A stretch of 64,000 nt of DNA from Dactylococcopsis salina PCC 8305 (GCF_000317615.1 NC_019780.1:1199840-1263839), one strand, 5' to 3'. Shown: positions 37,219 to 44,997, counted from the stretch's first letter. Notes: a model not told the origin generated them from the letters alone. Made by a program: numbers and translations.

Positions 37219-37437
37219 ATGAGTCAATATAGCATGGTGATTCAGTGGTCAGAGGAAGACCAGTTATTTCTAGTGACAATTCCTGAGTTCCGCGATCGCG
37301 TTATAATGCCTTGTACCCATGGCAAAACTCGCCAAGAAGCCACTTGTAATGGGGAAGAAGTGATTGAGATGTATTTAGAAGCATGGAAAAATGAAGGGCA
37401 ATCCCTCCCAGAACCTTCGACGCTTCAGATTGCCTAG
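37219..37437 (+). CDS. HicB-like antitoxin, no HicA partner visible
   Basis: Protein of 72 residues with the HicB fold signature: IQWSEEDQLFLVTIPEF at the N terminus and TRQEATCNGEEVIEMYLEAWKNEG, ending LPEPSTL. HicB proteins neutralise HicA mRNA interferases. No hicA gene lies in the 90 bases upstream or behind it. AAGGAGGA is a strong ribosome-binding site upstream of the ATG. It is an orphan, or it acts on a distant toxin. Confidence 0.78.
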   Translation: MSQYSMVIQWSEEDQLFLVTIPEFRDRVIMPCTHGKTRQEATCNGEEVIEMYLEAWKNEGQSLPEPSTLQIA

Positions 37438-37550
37438 GATTTCCAAATTCGGGCTAAAACTAAGTTGTTAAGAGTAAGATTTGTTATGGGCGCGATCGCG
37501 TCTCATTTCTTTGCCAACGCGATCGCGGCAAACAGGAATTGCTTGGAGAA

Positions 37551-37811
37551 TTACGCATCAATTAAATCATGTTCTTGTGTTTGCCCTGCTTTATACTCGG
37601 CGATCGCTGCTTCTAAATGTTGGGCATTAGCAGGAGAGTTTAATAGGTAAACTGTTTCCATTAGGCTGTCATAATAACTTTTAGACATGACAACTGCATC
37701 TTCTGCATCTCTCCTAACGATAACAGTACAATTTTTGTCGTTTGCTACTGTATCAAGTACAGATTTGAGGTTTTTTCTCGCTTCGCTAAAGTTGACAATG
37801 TTCATGTTCAT
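37551..37811 (-). CDS. Phd/YefM family antitoxin, no toxin visible
   Basis: Protein of 86 residues with the YefM/Phd fold: MNIVNFSEARKNLKSVLDTVAND then VIVRRDAEDAVVMSKSYYDSLMETVYLL. Its partners are normally YoeB, RelE or Doc toxins encoded directly behind. The 110 bases downstream on this strand contain no such frame and are rich in HIP1 octamers, so the toxin gene seems lost. Confidence 0.85.
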   Translation of the reverse strand: MNMNIVNFSEARKNLKSVLDTVANDKNCTVIVRRDAEDAVVMSKSYYDSLMETVYLLNSPANAQHLEAAIAEYKAGQTQEHDLIDA

Positions 37812-38041
37812 TGGATTTGTACATAGTTAAGTACAAGTATGATTATAGCCTTTCCAGAGAGTGATGATGTTGGGTTTGATCTGTCAACTCAAACTATGAA
37901 CGCGATCGCGCCTTGCAAAGACGGAGTCCGATCGCGCATCATAGATTAAATTCCAATCACGCAAGGCTTGCACTTAGCAATAATTTTTCTAAAGAGCTTA
38001 CTTTACTCAATTATTTTGGCTGAAAATTTTCTGCCGACTAC

Positions 38042-38156
38042 TATAGCAATCCCAAATCATTTGTAAAAAATTGATTAATGAAAGCCCCCATTATTGGCCG
38101 GAGCGAAGTGAGGATTTGGGGGCAAAACGATTTACGAATCACCTAGGATTGCTATA
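38042..38156. mobile_element. MITE-like element C with TATAGCAATC inverted ends, overlapping the hicB 3' end
   Basis: Starts TATAGCAATCCCAAATCATT and ends CCTAGGATTGCTATA; 115 bases. The interior contains a CCCCCA...TGGGGG palindrome. Its right end supplies the last codons and stop of the hicB gene at 38132-38359. Confidence 0.65.
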
Positions 38157-38359
38157 GCAACAGGGATTGCTTGATTTTTCTGTTTATAATCTTCTTTCAC
38201 TAATTCCCAAGCAATTTTCAATTCTTCTAGAGCTTCTTGAGGCGTATCTCCAAAAGCAGAAATATTTGGCAATTCTTGAAAATGGGCAAGCCAGTCTCCT
38301 TGTTCATCTACATATAGATTAATGATAAAACCGTCAAAGTTATAATCCTCTAAAGACAT
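38132..38359 (-). CDS. hicB: HicB antitoxin with C terminus encoded by a MITE
   Basis: Protein of 75 residues: NLYVDEQGDWLAHFQELPNISAFGDTPQEALEELKIAWELVKEDY is a standard HicB domain. The last nine residues (VAIAILGDS) and the stop are read from the inverted end of the MITE-like element C, so the original C terminus has been replaced. Its ATG overlaps by one base the stop of the upstream frameshifted hicA (TAATG), the usual hicA-hicB arrangement. Confidence 0.82.
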   Translation of the reverse strand: MSLEDYNFDGFIINLYVDEQGDWLAHFQELPNISAFGDTPQEALEELKIAWELVKEDYKQKNQAIPVAIAILGDS

Positions 38360-38596
38360 TATTCTGCTTCCTCTTGATAGTTAAGAAATTGTTGGACTTG
38401 ATAAAGTTTTGCTTTGCCATCTTTACGAGGTTGAATGGGTAATAATTGACCATTCGGTGAACACCATAGGCGATGACTTCCTTTCTGACGACTCAATATC
38501 CATTCTGATTGTCTCAATAAGGTTTCAAATTCCTCAAAAGTCAGATTTTGTGGTACTCTCCTTTGCTTTTTTCTCTAACTTCTCTTTTTTGGTCAT
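38359..38596 (-). pseudogene. hicA: HicA toxin gene with a one-base frameshift
   Basis: ATG at 38596 opens MTKKEKLEKKAKES and then reads out of frame to a stop. From there the next frame gives NLTFEEFETLLRQSEWILSRQKGSHRLWCSPNGQLLPIQPRKDGK... to a stop overlapping hicB. The HicA core (QKGSHRLW, with the catalytic His) is thus intact but cut off from its start. Removing one base near 38554 (AGTACCACAA to AGTCCACAA) restores SPQNLTFEEF and a single 78-residue HicA. It is either a dead toxin or a sequencing error. Confidence 0.78.
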
Positions 38597-38678
38597 TCTC
38601 CAACTATAAAATAAGGCCCCCTTTTAATACCATAAACTAGAACAGTGAACCCTATAAAATCATTACAGTAATGAAAGG

Positions 38679-38698
38679 TGGGCATTGCCCACCCTACA
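38679..38698. repeat. GTGGGCATTGCCCAC palindrome
   Basis: Third copy of the palindrome seen at 29006-29069. Confidence 0.8.
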
Positions 38699-38717
38699 AT
38701 TTAATTATCTACAATTT

Positions 38718-38798
38718 AGTCATCCGCAACCAATTGTTCCTCATTCACTGGTGTCGATTCCAGCTTACGGCTCGATCGCTGATCGCCATAAGACATCA
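38718..38798 (-). pseudogene. Duplicated 3' tail of the RND permease gene
   Basis: About 81 bases closely similar to 39551-39634, the 3' end of the RND permease gene. In the permease frame it reads YGDQRSSRKLESTPVNEEQ then LVADD and a stop, against YGDQRSSRKQEQTPVNEKQ then LVADN in the full gene. The remainder of the copy is missing. The AbiEii-like frame runs into it out of phase. Confidence 0.8.
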
Positions 38799-39256
38799 AA
38801 AGTCGCGAAGCAAGAAGAAAGAACTAATAAAAATCTTTTAGAGGTAAAACAATCATTAAGACTTAAACAAGCAACAGGTGACCATTGTGGATATCTAGGC
38901 GGATCAAGTTGAAAGCGCGCTTCGACAATAATTTCTATTTTTATGGGTTCGCCTTCTACTATTATCAATAAACGAATTCCATATTGACTGGTTGTTCCTC
39001 GCTGAATATTGATCGCAGTTTGGTCATGAAATAACGCTTGATAACCGCCATCAAAGATAATTGTACGCAGATGTTTATAACCTGATGAAGCAATCGGACA
39101 AATGAAATCAATATCTTTACTCCAACGGTATTCTCTAAAGTCTAATGTTAGCAGAGTTCCACCGCCAAAGTAAGCCTGACTTTCCTCCAATAAATTAGAA
39201 TCTAAACTGTCAAGAATAGTCAAAATTCTATTGTGATGATATAACTGAAAGGTCAT
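38765..39256 (-). pseudogene. AbiEii/AbiGii-type nucleotidyltransferase toxin gene, 3' truncated
   Basis: Frame of 163 codons. The nucleotidyltransferase core is present: AYFGGGTLLTLDF (GG(T/S) motif) and WSKDIDFI (DxD metal site), then GYQALF and IKIEIIVEARF. The family is normally well over 200 residues. After SLNDCFTSKRFL the frame degenerates and ends inside the duplicated RND tail (residues VLWRSAIEP). It is therefore a truncated fusion and probably inactive. Its ATG overlaps the stop of the small upstream gene (ATGA). Confidence 0.75.
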
Positions 39257-39492
39257 AATTCAACTTGCAACCAAGATTGATAATACTTAGCAAGCTGCTT
39301 GAGAAAATTGAGTTCTTCGCCTTGAGGTAAACCAAATAGTTTGCGATACTCCCAACCTCGTTCATAACGACTCAACATTTGTTCAGGGGTAAACTGATAA
39401 ACGTCTTTGGTTTGCCAGCAAATTGCTTCTAAGAAAGGCAACTTTCTTGGCATTGATATGGTAGCTGGTGCTTGAGCAGTTGTTGTTGTCAT
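39253..39492 (-). CDS. Small partner protein of the AbiEii-like toxin
   Basis: Protein of 79 residues (MTTTTAQAPATISMPRKLPFLEAICWQTKDVYQFTPEQMLSRYERGW...), coupled by a four-base overlap to the nucleotidyltransferase gene. It does not resemble the usual AbiEi antitoxin, which is about 200 residues with a winged helix. Small genes of this kind accompany AbiEii-like genes in cyanobacteria by my recollection; its role as antitoxin is inferred from position. Start at 39492 preferred (GGTGG upstream) over 39504. Confidence 0.55.
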   Translation of the reverse strand: MTTTTAQAPATISMPRKLPFLEAICWQTKDVYQFTPEQMLSRYERGWEYRKLFGLPQGEELNFLKQLAKYYQSWLQVEL

Positions 39493-39549
39493 AATTACCA
39501 CCATTGATCGTTTGCAACCAATCTCAACTCTAGGATAGCCTACTGAAGA

Positions 39550-42500
39550 TTAATTATCTGCTACCAGTTGTTTCTCATTCACAGGTGTCTGTTCCTGCTT
39601 ACGGCTCGATCGCTGATCGCCATAATACATCAAGGGAATAATAAACAACGTCAACGCAGAAGAGGTCAACATTCCTGTTAACAATGTCCATGCTAACCCA
39701 GACCACACGGGATCGCTGAGAATGGTTAACGTGCCTAACATGGTGGTGACACTGGTGAGGAGAATCGGACGAAAGCGCACCGCACCCGCTTCAATCACGG
39801 CTTCTTTCAGTTCAATTCCTTCTTTGCGTCTGTCTCCCACAAACTCTAAGAGGACGATCGCGTTACGAACGACAATCCCAGCTAATGCAATCACTCCAAT
39901 CATTCCTGTGGCGCTGAAATACACGCCGTTGAGAGAGAAGCCCACTAAAATTCCAATTAGGGCTAATGGAATTGCCCCCAGCATGATTAAGGGAATCTTG
40001 AAACTGCGGAATTGTCCCACAAGGATAATATAAATCAGAATCACCGCCACCAGCATCGCTAAGCCTAAATCACGGAACACTTCGAGGGTGAGTTGCCATT
40101 CTCCTTCCCACTTGATGCTGTATCCTTCGGGTAAGGGGTTACGGAAGAAATGAATCATCTGTTCCATCACCGCATAAACAGACGATCGCGCATTCATTTC
40201 CCCAAAGACATAAGTAACAGGAACTTGATTTCTGTGGAAGATCGGCTGATCCACAGTGGTAGAAGTAAAGGTCACTAACTCCGTTAGAGGAACTAAATTT
40301 CCCTCTGGTGTCGGCATTTGAATCCGACGCAGATCATCAATGCTTTGACGGTTGGCTTCTGCAAAACGGACTTGAATCTGGACAGGGGTTAACTCTCCTG
40401 GCACTTGTAATGTGGAAGCATCGACCCCTCTAATTGCCATATTAATGGTTTCGGCGATTTCTTGGGTACTTAATCCCGCTTGGTTGGCTTTGGCGCGATC
40501 GACCTCCAATTTCATCTGTGGGATTTGATTTTTCACCGAGTCATCCACATCCACCACTTCTGCGGTATTGCGGAAGACATCAGCAACTTGTTTGGAAAGT
40601 TCGCGTTGGCGTTCGTAGTCGGGGCCATAGATTTCTGCTAACATCGTGGAACGCACAGGAGGGCCAGGGGGGTCTTCAATTAATTTCACGATCGCGTTAT
40701 TCTCTTGTGCGATCTCGGTTAACTGGGGACGTAACCGAAACACGATATCCTCGGAACTGACCGATCGCGCATCATCATTAGTGAGGTGAACTCGAATATC
40801 GGCTAAATGTTCCCCGCTACGGTGTGTATTCCCCCGCAATAACCCGTTAAAATCAATGGGCGCTGCAGTTCCCACATAACTTTCAAATTGGATGACCTCT
40901 GAGTCTTCTTTTAAGACGGTTTCCATTTCGCGGACAATGCGGTCAGTTTCCACTAATTCTGTCCCTAATGGCGCATCTACCTGCACTAAGAACCGTTCTT
41001 CGTCCGCTTTCGGTAGCATACGGAATTTAACGGCTTGGGTCAAGGGGAGGGCGAAACTGGCTAACAGTAATCCCACCACGAAGAAGATTAAAAATCGTCT
41101 GCGAGTTGCAGAATCGAGTAACGGTTCCATGATCCGCCGATAGAAGGTGTAAATGCGGTTGGGAACTTCTTCTGAAGCCTGACCATCATTGCTTTCATTA
41201 TTATCTGTGGAACGTCCCTTAACTTTAATCACCCGCACCGCCAGATAAGGGGTGACAATAACCGCAAGGGAGGTACTGATAATCATCGCCACAGGAACAT
41301 TAAAGGGAATTGGTCCCATGTAGGGGCCCATCATTCCTGTTACAAACGCCATCGGAATAAATGCGAGAATGACTGTAATCGTAGAGAGGAGAATGGGAAC
41401 GCCTAATTCTGCAACCGCAAGCGTCGCCGTTCGGACTTTCTGGGAAAAAGACTGATCCGGCATTTCCTCGAAGCGACGGTGGATATTTTCCGTGACTGCG
41501 ATCGCGTCATCTACTAAAATCCCCAAAGATAAAATCAGCGCAAATAGGGTAATCCGATTAATGGTTTGTCCTGCGATCCAACCCACTAACAATGTTCCCG
41601 CAAGGGTTAAAGGAATGGCTAAAGCAACAATCAACGCATCTCGCCAACCCAAGAAAGCAATCAGCAAGATCACCACGATCGCGATCGCTTGGAATAAACT
41701 AGAATATAAATCGCCCACCGCACGGGCTGCGGTACGTCCTGCATTGCGACTGACGGCGATGGTGATATCATTGGGAATCTCGTCTCGTAACTCATCCACG
41801 CGATCGAAGATTTGTTGGGCGACGACAACCGCATTTGTTCCCTTTTTCTTCGCAATCCCAATGGTAATCGCAGGACGTTCTTCAAAGTCTTCTTCAGGCT
41901 GTAAACTGGGATCGGGATAGGGTGCGGTGACATCCCAATCCTTGCGATTGAGGAGACGGGAATAAGTAACGCGATCGTCATAGCCATCGCTAACTGTCGC
42001 CACATCTTCTAAATAAATCGGTGATCCATTTTCTCCTTGTCCAACCACCACTGCTTTTAGTTCATCAGCAGTTTCTAATAGGTTTCCCCCCTCAATAAAA
42101 ATGCGTCGATTACCAACAGAAACATCCCCTGCTTGAACTTGAATATTTGCTGCTTGGATTTGTTGCGCGATCGCGGCGGGAGATAACTGAAACGCTGCTA
42201 ACTGTTCCGGGTTTAAATCCACCCGCATCACTCGCGGTTGTCCCCCCGAAATGGTTAAATTCCCTGTATCGGGAATCTGTCGCAACTCTCTTAATAAACG
42301 TTCTCCCACTCGCCTTAACTGGTTATCACTGTAGTTTTCTCCCGTTATCGTCAGCGTCACGATCGGGACATCATCCACAATTAACGGATTAACCTGATAA
42401 TTCACCCCTTGCGGTAACTCATCTTGGGAGTTAAACAGATGATTTTGCAGGCGGAATAGAGAATTTTCCCAGTCTTCCCCCACAAAAAACTGGGCGGTGA

Positions 42501-42816
42501 TACGGGCTTGTCCCGTTTGGGAAGTGGAATAAATATCATCAATCCCTGGCAATTCTCTAATTTTAGCCTCGATCGGGACAGTAACGGTTTCTTCCACCAC
42601 TTCTGCAGGCGCACCTGGATAATGGAAATAGATATCCGCACCTGGAACCGTAATTTGGGGATTTTCTTCTTTGGGAGTAAACAAAGCAGCAGCCAACCCA
42701 AAGATCACCAGGGCGACAATAATGAGTAGTGTCACTTGGGAGTTGACAAAATAGGCGGTAATGCGACCGACGATATTTAAGGGGCGATCTTGTTCAGGAG
42801 TAGAGGAAGAAACCAT
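39550..42816 (-). CDS. RND efflux transporter permease subunit
   Basis: Large inner-membrane pump of the AcrB/MexB-like RND superfamily, 1,088 residues, 12 membrane segments in two repeats, each with a periplasmic domain. Family features: N-terminal VTLLIIVALVIFGL segment, VTVPIEAKIRELPGIDDIYSTS, the TM4 proton-relay region GILVDDAIAVTENIHRRFE and the second-half IALAGIVVRNAIVLLEF. The substrate is unknown. The matching membrane-fusion protein gene lies 3.9 kb away on the other strand (46699). It belongs to the divergent sulfur-related cluster: SCP2, thioredoxin-reductase-like and rhodanese genes lie upstream on the same strand. Its 3' end has been duplicated at 38718-38798. Confidence 0.93.
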   Translation of the reverse strand: MVSSSTPEQDRPLNIVGRITAYFVNSQVTLLIIVALVIFGLAAALFTPKEENPQITVPGADIYFHYPGAPAEVVEETVTVPIEAKIRELPGIDDIYSTSQTGQARITAQFFVGEDWENSLFRLQNHLFNSQDELPQGVNYQVNPLIVDDVPIVTLTITGENYSDNQLRRVGERLLRELRQIPDTGNLTISGGQPRVMRVDLNPEQLAAFQLSPAAIAQQIQAANIQVQAGDVSVGNRRIFIEGGNLLETADELKAVVVGQGENGSPIYLEDVATVSDGYDDRVTYSRLLNRKDWDVTAPYPDPSLQPEEDFEERPAITIGIAKKKGTNAVVVAQQIFDRVDELRDEIPNDITIAVSRNAGRTAARAVGDLYSSLFQAIAIVVILLIAFLGWRDALIVALAIPLTLAGTLLVGWIAGQTINRITLFALILSLGILVDDAIAVTENIHRRFEEMPDQSFSQKVRTATLAVAELGVPILLSTITVILAFIPMAFVTGMMGPYMGPIPFNVPVAMIISTSLAVIVTPYLAVRVIKVKGRSTDNNESNDGQASEEVPNRIYTFYRRIMEPLLDSATRRRFLIFFVVGLLLASFALPLTQAVKFRMLPKADEERFLVQVDAPLGTELVETDRIVREMETVLKEDSEVIQFESYVGTAAPIDFNGLLRGNTHRSGEHLADIRVHLTNDDARSVSSEDIVFRLRPQLTEIAQENNAIVKLIEDPPGPPVRSTMLAEIYGPDYERQRELSKQVADVFRNTAEVVDVDDSVKNQIPQMKLEVDRAKANQAGLSTQEIAETINMAIRGVDASTLQVPGELTPVQIQVRFAEANRQSIDDLRRIQMPTPEGNLVPLTELVTFTSTTVDQPIFHRNQVPVTYVFGEMNARSSVYAVMEQMIHFFRNPLPEGYSIKWEGEWQLTLEVFRDLGLAMLVAVILIYIILVGQFRSFKIPLIMLGAIPLALIGILVGFSLNGVYFSATGMIGVIALAGIVVRNAIVLLEFVGDRRKEGIELKEAVIEAGAVRFRPILLTSVTTMLGTLTILSDPVWSGLAWTLLTGMLTSSALTLFIIPLMYYGDQRSSRKQEQTPVNEKQLVADN

Positions 42817-42846
42817 AATTAGTCATTAATCATTGTTCATTAGTCA

Positions 42847-42880
42847 TTTCCCCCCTTGCAAAGGGGGGTTAGGGGGGATA
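42847..42880. repeat. CCCCCCTTGCAAAGGGGGGTTAG-type palindrome
   Basis: Member of the C-run/G-run palindrome family, between the RND permease start and the SCP2 gene end. Confidence 0.8.
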
Positions 42881-42883
42881 ATT

Positions 42884-43297
42884 CTAACCAACAGCAGCCG
42901 CGTGAACTTCTCCCATCACCGAGAAACTCTTCAAGAAAGGATTGACCATGCGCGGGTCTTTAATCATCGCGCCATAGTCTCCTACTAAGAATTTTAGCTT
43001 TCCTTGCATATACGCACTACTCATGCCCATCATATTCAGTCCATTTTTAAACCATTTTTCCCAATCTTCAGGTTTCGCACGTAAATCCCAGTTGAGAGTT
43101 TGTCCATTGTAAGCGCCAGACTCGATCGCTTTTCCATCTTTAATCACTAAAACGCCTCTGGGTTGATCTTCGCCTTTGAAACCATAACCAATCACAGAAT
43201 CAAAGTTGATTTTCGCCAAAGCATCAGACAAATCAGGTTCAGCGTTCCATTTTTCTTGGTAGGTAGCCATCCATTCAGGGGAAAATAATTCAGCCAT
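42884..43297 (-). CDS. SCP2 sterol-binding-like domain protein
   Basis: Protein of 137 residues. SCP2-type features: a small alpha/beta domain with KINFDSVIGYGFKGEDQPRGVLVIKDGK, LNWDLRAKPEDWEKWF and GMSSAYMQGKLKFLVGDYGAMIKD. Such domains hold hydrophobic ligands. In bacteria, stand-alone SCP2 proteins are poorly understood; here it is encoded between a thioredoxin-reductase-like enzyme and an RND pump, so lipid or hydrophobic polysulfide binding is a speculation. Confidence 0.82.
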   Translation of the reverse strand: MAELFSPEWMATYQEKWNAEPDLSDALAKINFDSVIGYGFKGEDQPRGVLVIKDGKAIESGAYNGQTLNWDLRAKPEDWEKWFKNGLNMMGMSSAYMQGKLKFLVGDYGAMIKDPRMVNPFLKSFSVMGEVHAAAVG

Positions 43298-43331
43298 TGT
43301 TTTAAACTCCTTATTGTTGTTCTTGGTTCTT

Positions 43332-43411
43332 GATCACTGGTAACTGCTCACTGGTCACTGATCACTGGTAACTGATTACTGGTAACTGCTCACTGGTAAC
43401 TGCTCACTGAT
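43332..43411. repeat. GTAACTG/CTCACTG/GTCACTG heptamer array
   Basis: About eleven seven-base units (TCACTGG, TAACTGC, TCACTGA and similar). The last part (43376-43411) is translated as the C terminus of the upstream flavoprotein. Same family as 3382-3451. Confidence 0.85.
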
Positions 43412-44401
43412 GAAAAGGTTTTCTTCCCAACGACGGGGAGGGGTTGCATTGCGAATGTCGCGCCAGATTTGGGTTGCAGCTAAAGCGCCATCCCCAGCAG
43501 CAACCACCACTTGATTTAAACCCACCTTTAAATCCCCGATCGCGAAAATGCGATCGTGAGAAGTGCGTCCCATTTTGTCGGTAATCAAGTTATTCCCTTT
43601 ATAATCAAGGTTGATGCGGTGTAGATAATCGTTGTGATATTTCGATCCCATTGAGATTAAACCTGTTTCTAACTCAATGACAGACCCATCGGTTAATTCC
43701 ACACCTGTCATCTGATGGTTTTCACCGAGGAATTGTTTAATGGGAGTTTCCACAATGCGATAACCATGATCTTCGAGTTGCTGTCGTAGTTGGGGATTAA
43801 TTTCAAACATCCCATGCGTAAAGATGGTAATGTAGGGCGTGAACCAGCTTAAGTTAAAGACCATCTCTTCAATACTGGCTTCACTTCCCGCAAAGAAACC
43901 ACATTTTTTATCCGTCATTTCATAGCCATCACAGACCATGCAAACGTGCAGATTATATCCTGCATATTCATAGACATTCTGCATATCTTCGAGGGGAGGA
44001 AGCTGATCAATAATTCCACTGGCGACAATAATATACTTCGATCGCAGCACTGGATAGACACTATTATTATTGCGTCCCACTTTAGTCGTTACCGCGAAGG
44101 TGTCTCCTTCATCCACCACATCTTCCACAAAGCCGTTGAGAAAATCTCCATTTAACGAAAGATAATGATCTTTTCCGTGCTTGAGGAGTTCACTTCCAGG
44201 GGTATCTGGCGGTAAGCCTAAATAATTGTGTAACTCCTGCATCCAATACGATCGCGCTTTTCCTTTATCGATGATCAGGCTAGAAAGATTATACCGTTGC
44301 AGATAAATTCCTGCGGATAATCCTCCCGCACCGCCACCGACGACAATCGTATCGTAAATATGATCCTGTCGCTGATCTAAATTTTTGCGACTAATCTGCA
44401 T
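43376..44401 (-). CDS. Thioredoxin-reductase-like FAD-dependent oxidoreductase
   Basis: Protein of 341 residues. N-terminal FAD-binding VGGGAGGLSAGIYLQRY, the redox-active pair CMVC at residues 154-157 in the same position as CATC of thioredoxin reductase, and the C-terminal FAD motif IFAIGDLKVG. The NADPH loop is unusual (GFFAGSEASIEEM), so the nucleotide and partner may differ from classic TrxR. The final eleven residues (ISEQLPVSSYQ) and the stop are encoded by heptamer repeats. Neighbours are rhodanese and SCP2 genes, which suggests action on thiols, persulfides or a dedicated redoxin. Confidence 0.85.
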   Translation of the reverse strand: MQISRKNLDQRQDHIYDTIVVGGGAGGLSAGIYLQRYNLSSLIIDKGKARSYWMQELHNYLGLPPDTPGSELLKHGKDHYLSLNGDFLNGFVEDVVDEGDTFAVTTKVGRNNNSVYPVLRSKYIIVASGIIDQLPPLEDMQNVYEYAGYNLHVCMVCDGYEMTDKKCGFFAGSEASIEEMVFNLSWFTPYITIFTHGMFEINPQLRQQLEDHGYRIVETPIKQFLGENHQMTGVELTDGSVIELETGLISMGSKYHNDYLHRINLDYKGNNLITDKMGRTSHDRIFAIGDLKVGLNQVVVAAGDGALAATQIWRDIRNATPPRRWEENLFISEQLPVSSYQ

Positions 44402-44423
44402 AATAATTAACCTCCAAATTCTT

Positions 44424-44475
44424 TAGTCATTAGTCATTGGTCATTGGTCATTAGTCATTAGTCATTAGTCATTGG
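44424..44475. repeat. GTCATTA/GTCATTG heptamer array
   Basis: About seven seven-base units (TTAGTCA, TTGGTCA) between the rhodanese gene end and the flavoprotein start. Related arrays are at 54362-54389 and 54879-54918. Confidence 0.85.
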
Positions 44476-44500
44476 ACAACAAAGGACGAAGGACAAACGA

Positions 44501-44869
44501 TTACTTACTGGTGGGAAGACCTTTTTGCTGCCATTCCATCATTCCCCCCGTGATGTTATAAACTTTTGTAAAACCTGCCTTTAAAAGTTGTTTCGCCGCG
44601 ATCGGGCTGCGATGAGACGTTAAACAAATCACCGCCACTGGTTCATCTTTTGGCAGTTCCCGAAACCATTTCGGTAGTAATAACCGTCTCAACCCTCGAA
44701 TCATCCCGAAAGAGAGACGAAATAAGCTCAAGTTTACTGCTTGCGGTGCGTGACCCGTCATATATTCCAACCCCGTCCGCACATCAATTAATTTCGGAGG
44801 ACGAGCCATGTTTAAAAGTTGCTTCGGTGAAATTTGCCGTACTGTCGGCTCTGCTGATGCTGTAACCAT
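44501..44869 (-). CDS. Rhodanese-like sulfurtransferase domain protein
   Basis: Protein of 122 residues forming one rhodanese domain: PKLIDVRTGLEYMTGHAPQAVNL, then the active-site loop ICLTSHRSPIAA with Cys82 at its start, which would carry a persulfide. It has no signal peptide. Rhodaneses move sulfane sulfur to thiols or cyanide. It is the first gene of the leftward arm and is divergent from sulfide:quinone oxidoreductase, whose product (sulfane sulfur) it could receive. Confidence 0.9.
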   Translation of the reverse strand: MVTASAEPTVRQISPKQLLNMARPPKLIDVRTGLEYMTGHAPQAVNLSLFRLSFGMIRGLRRLLLPKWFRELPKDEPVAVICLTSHRSPIAAKQLLKAGFTKVYNITGGMMEWQQKGLPTSK

Positions 44870-44916
44870 AATTTTGATCCGTTATTGCTTTTCCTCGCTT
44901 ATTTATGATTGTATTC

Positions 44917-44980
44917 CTAAATAGTAATTTAGTCAACCTTAAAAAACTATGCTAAAATAAATACATGATTAAATAGTTTT
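44917..44980. promoter_or_regulatory. Candidate operator and promoter of the divergent sulfur cluster
   Basis: The 128-base gap between rhodanese and SQR holds an inverted repeat CTAAAT-AGTA-ATTTAG (44917-44932) and a pair of arms AAAACTAT (44943-44950) and ATAGTTTT (44973-44980). A TAGTCA...TAAAAT pair could be -35/-10 for the rightward arm. A/T-rich inverted repeats fit ArsR-family operators, and an ArsR gene lies in the rightward arm. Inferred, not proven. Confidence 0.4.
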
Positions 44981-44997
44981 ATAAAGAAGGGAAAAAA

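Noticed and set aside
37141..37221. Open tail frame (PPYLEKQLLKLLDDLEQLRKEDENS) just before the orphan HicB gene
   Set aside because: It has no start codon, a stop lies directly upstream, and it does not resemble HicA.
38685..38912. 75-codon plus-strand frame
   Set aside because: It is antisense to the duplicated permease tail and the truncated toxin gene.
39722..42729. Several plus-strand frames of 70-142 codons opposite the RND permease
   Set aside because: Antisense shadows of a long real gene; no ribosome sites or recognisable domains.
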